Source: Shinisaurus crocodilurus (lineage: Eukaryota; Chordata; Lepidosauria; Squamata; Shinisauridae). From it: a stretch of DNA of 64,000 bases. The stretch is from assembly GCA_021292165.1 (NCBI GenBank), contig CM037883.1:8385434-8449433 (forward strand), in the 5' to 3' direction. The notes under the pieces were generated by a model, which had not been told where the DNA came from, searched no databases, and saw nothing but the letters and a program-made list of their open reading frames with translations. Below, piece by piece: positions 44,742 to 56,391 of the stretch (position 1 is the first letter of the stretch; each line of letters opens with the position of its first letter). Position numbers and translations under genes: made by a program.

Positions 44742-45663
44742 GGGAGGTTACCCGATCAAAAAATAAGATCAGATTAGTCTGGCAGGATTTGTTCTTGACA
44801 AATCCATGCTGGCTTCTAGTAATCCCTGCATTGTTTTCAAGGTGCTTGCAGACTGACTTCTTTATAATCTGCTCCAAAATTTTCCCAGGGATTGATGTCA
44901 GACTGACTGGCCTATAGTTCCCAGGTTCTTCCTTCTTGCCGTTTTTGAAGATGGGAACAACATTTGCCCTCCTCCAGTCATCTGGCACTTCACCTGTCCT
45001 CCATGACTTCTCAAAGATAATAGACAGTGGTTCTGAGAGTTCTTCTGCCAGTTCTTTTATTACTCTAGGATGCAGTTCATCAGGCCCTGGAGATTTAAAC
45101 TCATTCAGAGTAATCAGGTGCTCCTTGACCATTTGCCTATCAATCTCAAGCTGCAATCCTGCCCCTACAGTCTGCACTTCAAGTTTGCCAGGGGGGTCAT
45201 AGACCCTCTTTTGGGAGAAGACCGAGCCGAAGTAGGAATTGAACACTTCTGCCTTTTCTTTGTCTTCTGTTATCAATTTGCCATCCTCATCGCGTAGTTG
45301 AACCACCATTTCTTTCCTCTGTCTTTTACTGTGCATGTATCTGAAGAAAGCTTTCTTGTTGTGTTTAGCATCCCTCGCTAACCTTAGCTCATTCTCAGCT
45401 TTAGCCTTCCTGACACTATTCCTGCAGTTCTGTGCTACCTGCCTGTACTCTTCCCTTGTAGCCTGTCCTTCCTTCCACTTCCTATACGTGTCCTTTTTTG
45501 TTTTCAGGTCATCTTTGAGTTTATTGTGAAGCCACATTGGCTTCTTCTGTTGCCCTCTGCCTTTTTTCCTTGTGGGAATTGTTTGCAATTGTGCCTTTAA
45601 AATTTCCTTTTTAAAAACTCCCACCCATCCTGGGCTCCTTTTCTCATTAGAGTTGCTTGCCAT
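44671..45663 (-). pseudogene. CR1 linker and N-terminal reverse transcriptase
   Basis: A 330-residue open stretch: a Lys/Arg-rich linker (residues 1-130), then KSPGPDELHPRVIKEL near 195 and NYRPVSLTSIPGKILEQ near 255, which are the fingers motifs of non-LTR reverse transcriptases. After about residue 305 (VTSLVD) the frame shifts and the last residues are out of family. The intact length shows moderate age. Confidence 0.9.
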
Positions 45664-45678
45664 GGGATCTTACTTATC

Positions 45679-46409
45679 ATTGTTCTGAGTTTGTTAAAAT
45701 TGGCTTTCCTAAAATCCAGGGTACGTGTTTGGCTACACTCAGCTTTTGCTCCCCTTAGAATCAAGAACTCAAGTATAACATGGTCACTTTCTCCCAGAGT
45801 TCCCGAAACTGCCACTTTATCCACTAACTCGTCTCTGTTGGTTAGAATCAGGTCAAGGATAGCCGATCCTCTAGTTCCTTACTCCACTTTCTGTAGGAGG
45901 AAGTTATCAGCAGCACAACTCAGGAATTTCTTGGAGGGGCCATGTTTGGCTGAATAAGTCTCCCAACAGATATCAGGGAAATTGAAGTCACCCATTACTA
46001 CCACATCGTGCCTTCTTGAAACATTTGCAATTTGCTTTTCAAAAGTTTCATCCTCGTCTTCTCCTTGATTGGGTGGTCGGCAGTAGTAGACTCCAACCGC
46101 CATGTTCGTCTTATCCTTTGCCCCCTTTATTTTAACCCAGATACTCTCAATGGTGCTGCCAAGCTACTCTTCCTGTATCTCTGTGCAGAGAAACGTATCT
46201 TTAACATACAGCGCAACTCCACCTCCCTTTCTGTTGCTTCTGTTCCTTTTGAACAAGTTATACCCTTCAATTGCTGTATTCCAGCCATGGGAGTCATCCC
46301 ACCAGGTTTCAGTTATCCCTATCAAGTCGTATTTGCCCTCATTTATCAAGAGTTCAAATTCGCCCTGTTTGTTGCCCATACTCTGGGCATTAGTATAGAG
46401 ACATCTTGG
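45679..46409 (-). pseudogene. CR1 endonuclease remnant
   Basis: Three pieces carry the APE-type endonuclease signatures in order: LIGITETWWDDSHGW (in 46164-46379), [15 protein letters not shown] (in 45879-46103) and LGESDHVILEF (in 45597-45824). TETWW, GDFN and SDH are the conserved active-site motifs of this nuclease, which nicks target DNA. The pieces lie in different frames, so at least two frameshifts separate them, and the start is lost. Confidence 0.9.
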
Positions 46410-46528
46410 CTGGGTTCAGACAACACAATAACCCACATTCCAATGACAACCCATGATTCAACAACAAAAACCCACACTCATCCCATACTCAACCCCTGAG
46501 TGTTGGTTATTGTCTTGTCTGAACCCAG
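46410..46528. mobile_element. Hairpin MITE M5
   Basis: Starts CTGGGTTCAGACAACAC and ends GTCTTGTCTGAACCCAG; the ends are inverted copies (about 20 bases with one change). AATAACCCACA and TGTTGGTTATT continue the pairing. No clear target copy, since CR1 abuts its left side. Confidence 0.75.
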
Positions 46529-46603
46529 TCTCTCCCTCAGTCAGGCAGGTGGAATGACTGCTAATGGAGACACTTCTGGAAGGGGAGAAGCCAAATAGTA
46601 CGT

Positions 46604-47036
46604 AGAGATGCATGAGAAATGTGTTTCAGCATGGTCTTGACCAGAATTTACCCTTTTCACACCTCCTGGAACCCAAGCACGATCTCCAGTCAAAGTCTGC
46701 ACAGTTCCGAGTTTGCGGTGCAATTCACAGAACAGGGGTGGGGAGCAAACATTCGAAAATGTGTACATTTGAAAAGGGGGCATGAAAAAAGGTGACTTTT
46801 GAAAAATGCTCACAAACACCCTTGAATTAATGGGAGAAATATGTATGTATATATTTTTAAAGTGCACAACTGAAGTGTACATGGGGGGGTGGGATACACG
46901 AAATATGCATGAATTTTCATGTAGACAACAACAACATAAACCACAGCAATCAAATATGGACATGACTTGGAAAAAGCTTCGAGGTGGAATTTGGAGAGCC
47001 AAGATGAACTCAGATTTTGTTGATTTGTACACCCCT
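46604..47036 (+). repeat. Interspersed repeat R1, copy 3
   Basis: Shares CAGTCAAAGTCTGCACA exactly with copy 1 and the flanking blocks in order; begins AGAGATGCATGAG and ends GATTTGTACACCCC. The 198-residue minus frame at 46541-47137 runs across it and is not a recognised protein. Confidence 0.65.
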
Positions 47037-47939
47037 AGACTAGTAGATCCCAGCCATGCTGAGAGAAGGAGCCCCACTCTCTTCTCAGTTCTCCCTCTGA
47101 GGTAGCCAGGTGGAAAACTAAAACATTCTTGGCCCATTTCCCTGATGTGCTAGTTTTCTATATGCAGGGTCTTGTTGTTTTTAACTTGGCAGGGAGGAAC
47201 TTTTAAAAAGGTGGTCCTTCCCTTGCAGTCTGAAATGACAGAATCATTCCTAGATTATTCTACTAGGTGGTCTTGCTGAATATGTAAACTCACTCTGAAC
47301 GTCTCCAGAAGCAGGGAGGTATCAGAAAGCATTTATTGTTCTGCCCATCGCAAGGACACTTTGTTTCCCCATGCCTTTGAATCCTCCAAACTATAGGAAA
47401 CTAGAACAGGCTGGGACATGGCAATTCTACTCAGCTTTAGCACTATGCCTTTATGAAGAAGTCAATCTATCCAGGGAATAATGGTTAAGAGAATGAGACT
47501 GAAGGTAATATTTGGACTTGGGATGGTCATTATCTCAGTCATTAAGAGGCTGAGCAAGTGTGGTGTTCAGCAAGCCATTATTTTTCTTCTCTCAGTCCTG
47601 AACCCTTCCTGAAATCTGGAATATTGGCTTCTCTTATAATGCCATTGTAAGGCCTGAGTGAGGTAACATGCATGGCACTTAGGGAAAAAACAAAGGGGGA
47701 GCCTCCACCTGCTGCCATCTTAATTTCCCATGAATTCCTCTGGGCAGGTTACTGGTCCTTTGTGACTGGCCATGCCCAGCTATGGCATCCATGTCATGGC
47801 TGTGTGCAGGACGGTTTCTCAAATTACCAAATTTGCCCATGAGCCCCTGATAGAGAGGGCTATCTCCCTCACTTTTATTGCTGCACCAACCTCATGTGGT
47901 TGGTTAGGCTGGTGATTGGCTCAGGGCCAGCCTGTGTGA
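47037..47939. other. Stretch without a recognisable gene
   Basis: No assignable feature. Confidence 0.5.
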
Positions 47940-48330
47940 GCTCCGTGGTGGGATGGGGATTTGTTGATCGATTTGATTTGATTTCTACCCCCACCTTTCT
48001 AGCAAGAGAAATGGTACTGATGGTGGCTTACAGTCATAAATAAAACTTGATTAAAACAATAATAAAGCAAACGCATTAAAACTCAGTGAAAAGCACAACG
48101 GATAACAGAATAAAAACAACATCTAGCCCAACAGGCCTGCTTACACACCAAAGGCCTGCTTGAATAAAAAGGTAGAAGGACAGCAGAGAAAAAGCAAACC
48201 AGGCCTCCTTTGGCAGGGAGTTCCACAGCCAGGGAGCAGCCACCGAGAAGGCCCTCTTTTGCGTCACCACCAAAGACGCCTCTGAAGGTGGTAGTCTCGA
48301 AAGAAGGGTCTCTCCTGAGGATCTGAAGAC
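47940..48330 (-). mobile_element. L2-type LINE 3' end
   Basis: Minus-strand frame with KRAFSVAAPWLWNSLPKE (around 48200-48270), the L2 C-terminal signature, followed by an A/T-rich 3' UTR and a tail at 47950-48010. Also resembles the young L2 at 63 kb (KRAFSVAAPTLWNSLP). Confidence 0.75.
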
Positions 48331-49647
48331 CCCACCAGCAGACTCACACAGGAGAAGATGGTCTTTTCAGGTAAATCCAAATTTGCCTGGTTCTATCTAC
48401 TCCAGCACTGAATACAACACACGCCAACCCTCACTATGAGCCTGACCTGACCTAGCCACTGTTATGTATTTTTCAGCCTCATTCAGATCAATTGGAAATT
48501 CAACCAATTTGACTTTTTGCTGGATTTTGCACCATCCTAGATGGCAATAATCATGAATATCTGATTAGTATATCCCAATATATATATATTTTTTGTTGTT
48601 TAAATAAAAATTGAAAGGGCAGAGTCTAGTGTTACATTAGAGTAACATTTTATTTTAAAATTTGTAAATATGATTTTAATTGTTGGATAGCAGGCTTACA
48701 GTGCGCCATGCATACATTAAAATAATATGGTTCAACTCTGAGAGCCATTGGTATGCGAGAGACACCCTTGAGGATAAAGTGTTAAATTTTAAAGTACGTA
48801 AATGTCAAAGGACAGTGATTGAGGTTGACACAGAAAACTCAAAGAGTTAGCCTGGAGGAATGCCATATATCAACATCAGCAGAATGAAATATGGCTCTTG
48901 CTACATTTCGTTACAGAATTGGGCTTTAAACTTGACCTACTCTGGGGGTAGAGATGAGCTTTTGCTTATGGTGCTACACTGTGCATATGCTCAAGTGCAT
49001 CTCATGTTTACAGTTTTTACAGATCACCTTCAACTCTGGGGCTGTCACAAACAGCTTCTACATTGGTTGAGGCTGCCATTCAGCAACTCACATTTTGATT
49101 TGGAACAAAAGGATGCACAGCTCCCAGAGTACCATCAGACTAAATTTGTATTCTTTTGCATGCAGTTAAGAGACCTAATCTTGTTTTCCCTTAAATCAAA
49201 TCCAACACATGCCATGTATCCAATTTTAGAAGTGAGGAAGAAATCCCAAACAACAGTACAATTTCCTGTACAACTCAGTGGAATTGGATTTTATTGAAAC
49301 TAACCAGCCTAGTATTAGAAAAACAAATCCCTAATGGTTCTGAATTACAACAATGATTGTCTGGGGTGCTCTGTTCCATATTCAATTCAACATGACCAGC
49401 AGCTTAATTATAACAGTCATATTATTCACCATGCCAGATGGGTTGCTCCTCAAAGTACTTTTGCTGGAGGTAGTTCTCCTCAAAATGAATGCTTTCTACA
49501 TAAGAAGACTGAAACTACAGATACCGGCATGGAAATGCAGTTGCTATTAGGCAGCCCATTTTGTGTGTGATGGACAGTGGTACAGCTAGACAATTTTAGA
49601 CACTGGACTTAATGGTCTTATGGGAGCCTCCGTTAGGTGGCTATAGG
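48331..49647. other. Repeat-poor stretch; one unexplained open frame
   Basis: An open frame of 145 codons at 48860-49297 (plus) lies outside the mapped repeats. It has no domain or motif that I recognise, no signal peptide, and no splice context that I can defend; chance is the likeliest explanation. The rest is AT-rich and unassigned. Confidence 0.4.
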
Positions 49648-49769
49648 CACAATCCTATAGCATGTTTAGATAGAAAAAAGCCCTACAACTCCCAACATTC
49701 CCCAGCCAGCCAGGCTGGTTGAGGTACGCTGGGAGTTGTAGGACTTCTTTCTGTCTAAACAGGATTGTG
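49648..49769. mobile_element. Hairpin MITE, family M3
   Basis: Starts CACAATCCTATAGCATG and ends AACAGGATTGTG; inner arms CTACAACTCCCAAC and CTGGGAGTTGTAGG pair. A 10-base loss (GCATGCATAG side) shortens the right arm. Confidence 0.8.
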
Positions 49770-49877
49770 CCCTGTGTGAATCACTAAAATGGTAAAACAC
49801 ACAACCAATACTTGTCTTCCCCTCCACTCCTCCATTCTGTGCTTTGCAACTGCTTCTACAGTCCTGATATGTTAGAA

Positions 49878-49917
49878 GCCAGTGTTGCATACTGGTTAGA
49901 GTGTTGGACTGGGACCC
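49878..49917 (+). mobile_element. S1 SINE head, cut by an insertion
   Basis: Only the first ~40 bases of S1 (GCCAGTGTTGCATACTGG to TTGGACTGGGAC) remain; the M4-like element follows immediately. Confidence 0.75.
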
Positions 49918-50400
49918 GCCAGGGACCTGACCCACCTTCGGCTTAGTGGACGCTGCTGCTGTGCCCGCTGAGCCAGGCCAAAAGAGGACACTGCTCAGCG
50001 AGCTGCTTTGCTCAGCAAGTTTCTGGGTTCCCAGTGGGCCACTTTTCACGTAGAAAATGACATACGATACATTAAAAGCAGTCACAATTTGCATAACTTG
50101 CATGAATTGTGGCCATTATTGGCATATCTAGTAGGGATGAGCACGGAGTTCGATGGGGGCTGGAAGTGAGGTGAACTCACCCCGCTCAACCCCCCCCCCC
50201 CCCGAGCTCCACACGACTTACCTTTCCCCGGCTCAGCACATCTCTTCAGGAGAGGAGCTGGGGAAAGGAACTTCCAGGTCCCCGGCGCTTCACTTCTGGG
50301 TCCCCGGCACTGTGTTTTTTCCATAAAAAACAGGGGAAACCACCTTAAAACGGACACATTTTGCATAAGCGGCACTTTATTTTTCATGTTAACATTTTAA
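49918..50400. mobile_element. hAT-like element M4, second copy and adjoining repeat
   Basis: 49918-50130 matches the left part of M4 at 36.65-36.88 kb (GACCTGACCCACCTTCGG, AGTTTCTGGGTTCCC, GAAAATGACATACG, ATTAAAAGCAGTCAC). 50131-50400 begins TAGGGATGAGCACGG and holds a run of about 17 C at 50190; it may be a second element or the rest of M4. Confidence 0.55.
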
Positions 50401-50916
50401 GGCCATTTTAATACACCTACAGATGCTCCATGGGCCTCCAAAGCTGCCTGGGTGAGTGATGAGTCAAACCGAGCACAAAAGACAATTCCTCTTGCCATGG
50501 ATTATATAAAGTTCCTCTCTCCCCCTTTCAGAGGCTGCCAGTAAGCCACACAAGATGCCAGTGGGGAAAAGGAGGGAAGGCAAGAGAAGACCCAGCTATC
50601 CCAATTAACTTCAGCAGAAAGGTGTGTGAACATCTTTAGCTCAAGGATGACATAAAGAGTTCACAGTGGCTGGTAGCTGGTGGTGATCTCATTCCTTCAC
50701 TGAGGCCCCTCGATACCCTACAGGTTTCTCGCAGGCAATTCAACTTAACGCATCTGTTGCTTTCATGGCTACTCCAAAGGACTGCGCTGGACACTGTGAA
50801 CAGTTCACACTAACTCCTCATTACAATGTCTCCTGGTTATCAATCCCAATACGGACCTGCTGCAAACTGAGGACTACTATGGACCAATGGGCCATCAAAG
50901 CTCTACGAACGTAGAC
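50401..50916. other. Stretch without a recognisable gene
   Basis: No assignable feature. Confidence 0.5.
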
Positions 50917-51234
50917 CAGGGTGTGGGAAACTTTTCTTCTGTCAGAAGCTGCATCCCCTCATGGGTAATCTGTCAGCGGGTGCATGCCAGTGGTGTGGAG
51001 CTGAAACTAGCAGTAGGCAGGGCTAGAGCTCGAAGTGGGTTTCTCGTTAACCACCCCTTTTCTCTCTCTCTTTCTGCCACCTCTTTTGTCTCTTTCACTC
51101 TTCCTTCCTAAGCAACAGACTGACAGGGAAGGGACAGATATCTCTTGCCAGAAGTCTGAACTGACTGCACTTTTGAAAACAGGCTGAGAGCCACATGAAA
51201 TTAGGGCCCTGGGGCTGCAGGTTGCTCACCCCTG
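50917..51234. mobile_element. Non-autonomous hAT-like element
   Basis: Ends CAGGGTGTGGGAAAC and GGTTGCTCACCCCTG are imperfect inverted copies like those at 29469-29898. Flanking duplication is not convincing. Confidence 0.6.
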
Positions 51235-52951
51235 ACATAAAGAGAACTATCTTATCACTTTCAGTTCATTCAGAGACAATGCTTTTCAAACACAGTTAGT
51301 TAATGCATTCAGCTGCCAGGCATCAAGGCCTGATTCACACATGCATGCATGTTCATCATGTGATTTCTCTACACTTGATGACCAGCAGCTAAATAGATGA
51401 ACTGGCTCTATTGAAAAGTATTGCAGTTTGAGATGATATGAGGTGGCACAATCCCATATGTAAAGCCATTACTCAACATCGTGGTCATCTAATGTCTGAT
51501 GTGCATGTATGAACCAGTCCCAAGTGCAGAGTAATGAAGTTGGGGGGGGGGAATCAGTGTGTGTGTGTGTGTGTGTGTGCCACAGTGTATATATTTGGAA
51601 GATCCACCCAAGCTTGAGTCCAAAGACCCACACAAGTTCTGTGTGCCCAGTGAGACTTGGAACTTCGGTTTTGTGAGTAACAATCCTACACCACCACATT
51701 GAATGGAATGGAAAATCACTCTTGAAAGGAGGGAAGCTTCAAAATTAGTTTTCAAGAAAGCATGACGTACATTGAGCACATCCAAGCCTGTGAGAACACT
51801 TTGAATTCTAGCCCTTCCTATTTACTAAAGTCCACACATAACTCCATGGCCAATATCAGGTTGATGCATGGAGCGAGTGTGCCTTTCTCTATAGATAAGA
51901 TGGGATCTGCTAGTGTAAATTCAACAAGTGTTCCAAAGAGATGAAACCATGTGACTTCAATAAACTGGCTTCAATAAAGTTGTATAATAAGCACCTGTTT
52001 TATGGCTCTGTTGGGAGATAAAAATCAGGCACACCAAATGTACACTGCACAAAAAAACCAATGATTTTTTTTCTTGCCCGTTGCTCAAAGGCTGCAACCG
52101 ACATATTTTTTTTATGAAGTTCTTCCTGTTGTTGTTTTCAAAGCCAATGAATCAGCAAGGAAACTTTCCTCTCTGCATCTTTGATTTAACCATGCTATTA
52201 CCCCCTCAGAAATTCCACACTGAAACATTAAGCAAGCAGTTCACGCCTTTTAAGCTACTATATGTGTAGAAAATATCACACCAGTGGCCATGTTGACTGC
52301 TGTGCTTCACTCAAGCATCATCTGTAGCTGGAAGCTATGTTCCAGACTAGATGAGTCTTTGCCCTTGACTGAAAGAAAAGAAGTCAAGGCAATCTTGTGC
52401 ATTCAGTTTTACTACTTGCACTTTGTAAATGTGAAGAGAGAGAGAAAGAGGCCTAAGAGAAGCCATTCCTGATACTAAATGTTAGAATTTGAAGCTCAGA
52501 AAGAACTATTGCATAGACTGCATCAACACACAAGAGCAAATTTAGAGGTTTCTTCTTCAGTGAAACTTTTGAGAAATTTCGAGAGAAGGAAAAAAGAAGA
52601 TGTTCTGATAAGACTAGCAAAAATGCCTTCGGGGGACACTGCAAATCATGTGGATCATTAGTATTTAGATTCAGTAAATAGTGAATGAGATGAATATTGG
52701 TTTAAATCCAACATTGCATGAGCGGCTGTCCACTCATGTGACAGGACATCCACAGGGTCTCCTCCCACTGCATGCCCTCAAATCTGCTCCCTGTGCCACC
52801 AACCGTTAGGAGCAAATTGGGGGTGGGGTGAGGCATGGGGCACAGGCAGTGCTGCAGGGGAAAGGGGAAATCCCTTCTGCCAGTATTTTCTGTTCTGCTG
52901 GTGTAAGGAAATCGTTGGATTCAGGGCACTTTTTAAATGTGAAGAGAGAGA
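51235..52951. other. Repeat-poor stretch without a recognisable gene
   Basis: A G run and (GT)n array lie at 51542-51579. The remainder looks like single-copy, AT-rich DNA. No exon-like frame could be defended. Confidence 0.5.
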
Positions 52952-53106
52952 ACCTAGTCTGAACTTTTAAGGAGCTATCCATGGTGCTAAACCACAAAAA
53001 ACCATTTTTTAAAGGTTCAGCACCATGGATATCTCCTTTAAAGTTCAGACTGGATCCTGGAGTGAATACACCACCCACGGATATTGGAGCTACCAGCCAT
53101 TACTGA
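52952..53106. mobile_element. Palindromic MITE, family M1 (subtype B), 5' end deleted
   Basis: Inverted pair AAGGAGCTATCCATGG and CCATGGATATCTCC around an A/T centre, followed by TTGGAGCTACCAGCC and a degraded CATTACTG end. The left terminal part is missing. Confidence 0.8.
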
Positions 53107-53401
53107 GTATGTATAAGGCTGCCTGTTTCCTTGTTCATCATAATTGTGTTAGCCCTTCTTTCTCTGGGTGAACGGTTCACTGCCATGTACCCTGCTGTTA
53201 ACTTCAGTTCCTCTGTCTTTTACCTAGAACCAGCTTAGCAGACAAAAGTGTTCTCTACCTGAAAGGGAGGAAGTCTACCCCAGAACCAAAAGGCTCTCAA
53301 ATTGGGGAGGAATAGCATCAGACACAGAATGGGTCTGCACATCACCTTCACACGTACATACACCCCATTATCCTGATGGAGAAAGGACGTACTCATAGCA
53401 C
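53107..53401. other. Unassigned spacer
   Basis: No gene or repeat recognised. Confidence 0.5.
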
Positions 53402-53600
53402 ACATGAGTAAACATACTGGTAAAGCATATGTGTTGCATAAAGAAGTTCCCAGGTTCAATCCCTGGCCATCTCCAGGTAGGGCTGGGAATGACTCGTGTC
53501 TGAAACCCTGGACAGCTGCTGCCAATCAATGTAGACAATCATGCATTACAAGGACCAGTGGCCTGACCTGGTATAAGGCAGCTTCCCATGTTCCTATGTT
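53402..53600 (+). mobile_element. tRNA-derived SINE, family S2
   Basis: A-box remnant (TACTGGTAAAGCATATG), B box (GGTTCAATCCC), then CATCTCCAGGTAGGGCTG, CCCTGGACAGCTGCTGCC and the end TATAAGGCAGCTTCCC. One of the better-kept S2 copies. Confidence 0.88.
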
Positions 53601-54345
53601 GTGATGTGGAAGCCATCTTGTCTTCAGCCATCTTTGCAATGACACCCTCCTCTTCATTTTAGTCCTCCTTTATACTGCTCATAATCTTGTCATTGTCCCT
53701 ACTTGTTGAGGGTCAGGAGACCCTGTGGAATGAAACATCATGCAGTGTGTGACCTCAGGCTGCAGTTGGGGGTTGGAAATCTAAGGAAATTTGAGGCTTC
53801 CCTTGCATGATAAGAAATGCCTTCCACTTGCTCAAGACATCCTTTTATATCAAGTGCTATTGCCTGAAATAGGAAAGGCAGCTATAGAGATGATGTTAAC
53901 GCAACATGAAGGGAATATTTTGCATAGTGCTATTGCCTTTATTTCAGATGTTTGTGCTATACACTCCCCTCTGTGTTAGGCTACTTGGGGGTGATACTAA
54001 ACCAATGTTACAATTTGGGTGATGTGCAAATCCTTTAATTTAACACAATAGCAACTTGCCCTCTGGTAACATTGACAGCTTTATCTGGTGCATTTTCAAA
54101 TGCCACCATTGGAAATTGCAGATTTGGCAGGTCCATGCATCCAATAAAGGAGAGATGATGAATACACAATGCACAGAATATGGAATAAAATTAATACCTG
54201 GAAGCCTTGGCTGATATGTCATGGCCTGAGAGATGCTTGAATATCATGATTTCTAATAGGATCTAATACAGCACATCGTGTGTTCAACTTTTTAATACAT
54301 ACCTCTCATGTGCATATAAATGTGCAAAACATGTGCTTATAAACA
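53601..54345. other. Stretch without a recognisable gene
   Basis: No assignable feature. Confidence 0.5.
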
Positions 54346-54515
54346 GGGGAAGGGCCATGGCTTAGTGCTACAGCATGAAAAAGGCCCCAGGTTGAATCCC
54401 TGGCATCTCCAGGTAGATCTGAGAAATAATCCTGCTCACTACCCTGCAACCAGCCAATGTGGACAATGCTAGACAGACCAATAGTCTGGCACAGTATACG
54501 GCAGTTCCCTGAGTA
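54346..54515 (+). mobile_element. tRNA-derived SINE, family S2
   Basis: A-box remnant (GGCTTAGTGCTACAGC), B-box-like GGTTGAATCCC, body with a small internal deletion, and end TATACGGCAGTTCCC. Confidence 0.8.
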
Positions 54516-55203
54516 ACTCCTGATACCAGCGCATAGAGATTGGTGAACCCATCAAGCTTGATTTCTCTCATGTTTTCATTTTTCCACTGTTGTTCATTCC
54601 ATGATCCCATTTCCACATTGGATTGTTTTTCTGTTTGCTCGTTTTTAATCTGCATAAAATTTCTGCCTATTTGCCTGTGTATTTCACTCAATGTATGCAT
54701 TCCCCCCTCCCCCAAATGCATGCATTTTTGTGTGTGCACCTTTTCAAACATATGCATTTTGGCAAGCAATTTATTCATTCCCCCCCCCCACTTTGGAATC
54801 ATAGTAAAAAAATACACCCCAAATGGTCAAATGAGGAGGTGTTTCTAAGACACCTCTGAACACCAGGGGCTTTGCCGACTACATCTAAAAAAAAAAGAAG
54901 AAGAATGCTTCTGCTTGCCTGTGAACAACAGAACAGGTTAATACTTTTTTTCTTAATTCATCTGGGATTCTATTGCGATTTTCTGGAATCAGAAGAACTA
55001 GTGCCAGTTTTAATAGTCTAACTGTTGCAGGCTGCAGCATGTTCCTTGCATCATGTAGGTATTAACTTTTTCTGAAGTGTAACATGCAAAGGAAGCCCTT
55101 TTCATTTATGCCTAGGACTGATCTAAAAGTTTTGCAAGGAAGTGCTCTAGCAAATTTGGGGAGGTTGGTGGTAGGAAAGGACTGAAAAAAGTACAATGCT
55201 AAG
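54516..55203. other. Stretch without a recognisable gene
   Basis: Part of 54620-54800 has ATGCATTT-rich text reminiscent of repeat R1, but I could not align it. C run at 54780. Confidence 0.4.
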
Positions 55204-55350
55204 GGTGCAATCCTATGCAAGATTAGACAGAGAAAGGGCCTACAACTACCAGCAAGCCCCAGCCCGTGCTATGCACTGTGTGAAGGAGGACTTTCTTTTA
55301 TCTGTCCTGAATCTCTCACCAATCAGCTTCATGGGATGACCCCTTTGGGT
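55204..55350 (-). mobile_element. M3 half-element joined to a CR1/L3 fragment
   Basis: 55204-55267 holds one M3 arm (GTGCAATCCTATGCAAG, CCTACAACTACCAGC). From 55268 the text is antisense CR1/L3 (GCACTGTGTGAAGGAGG, TGAATCTCTCACCAATC, CATGGGATGACC). The second M3 arm is gone. Confidence 0.65.
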
Positions 55351-56083
55351 TCTAGTATGATGAGACTGGGCAAAGAAATGTCTTCTAAAAAACATCAGCC
55401 AATAATATTTCTTTTAAGGCTGGATTATATCTGCCTTTCCTATATCTTTTTAGCAAGGGTTCAGAGGGAGTTAAGCTGTTTTAGATGGCCATCTGGTTCA
55501 CTCTTAAAGGAACATTGGTGCTAGTTTCTGTAGAATTCCTTTGAAACATTCTGACATAATATTTAGGGAACTGTGCATCAAGGGCACTTTGCAATAGGTT
55601 CTCTTGAGGACAAGAGACAGTCACAACGCATATCCTTTACTTTGCTTAGCTTGTCCTGCAGTAGCTGGAGGGCCAGAGGAAGCTCTCAACACCATATCTA
55701 CTTACAGTTGTGGAAAATTCTCTTTAAGTGCATGCAATTCACACTAGAGAGAGGCTCATCAGAATGCTTCCATGAAAAAAGAGAAGGGTCTTAAAGACTA
55801 ACATGTTTATGAAGGCACAGGCTTTTGTGGCTTTTAGGGTGCCATGATGACACTCTGTTCCTTTTGCTGAAACAGACCAACATGGTTACCTTGCTGGAAG
55901 GTGCTTGACTCTGTAAATGTCAAAGTGCTTCCACAGGATCTACAGGAGCATCTCCTGCTTATAGCAGCCAAATACACAGGAGATGAGGTTTCCTGTACCT
56001 TTAATAATCTGCCGCATTTTATCTCAGTCTGGTCACGGACTGCAATAAATAAATAGATTTGGATTGGCTTCATTTATTTAAAG
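55351..56083. other. Stretch without a recognisable gene
   Basis: No assignable feature. Confidence 0.5.
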
Positions 56084-56391
56084 AAGGGGTGGGGAAACTC
56101 AGGGCTGGTGGACAACTCTGCCCCCACCCCATTTCCTAGATGGCCATGCCTCAACCATTTGGTGTTTTCCTGGCTCTTCTGCAGCTATTTTCCCATTCTA
56201 AAAAGGCAATGCCTCTCCCAAAGCTTAGTTACTGGCAGGAAGAGCTTTAAGCTTCAATACACTGGAATGGGGGGCATGTTATTTTGTCCCCGACCCTTAA
56301 ATCCTTGGCCCCACCCCCCATTGGAATGTGGACCTCAAGAGCTTCTCTGTACTTGAAATTGGCCCTCAGGCTGAAAGCGGTTCCCCACCCA
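56084..56391. mobile_element. Non-autonomous hAT-like element
   Basis: Ends AAGGGGTGGGGAAAC and GGTTCCCCACCCA are inverted; flanks ATTTAAAG and ATTTAACA match at six of eight bases. 308 bp, non-coding. Confidence 0.7.

Larger units (their letters stand above)
43564..46409 (-). mobile_element. CR1 LINE, 5'-truncated, 2.8 kb
   Basis: Minus-strand CR1 from within the endonuclease domain (46409) to its 3' end at 43564, where the typical ATTCTATGATTCTATG repeats occur. It encodes an APE-type endonuclease, a reverse transcriptase and the C-terminal part, in that order, but across several frames. CR1 copies itself by target-primed reverse transcription, and 5' truncation is usual for it. ORF1 and the promoter are missing, so it is inactive. 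Confidence 0.96.

Noticed and set aside
46541..47137. Minus-strand open frame of 198 codons
   Set aside because: It crosses repeat R1 and its borders; no recognisable domain.
48860..49297. Open frame of 145 codons outside mapped repeats
   Set aside because: No family resemblance, no supporting exon structure, and a length expected by chance in 64 kb of six-frame translation.
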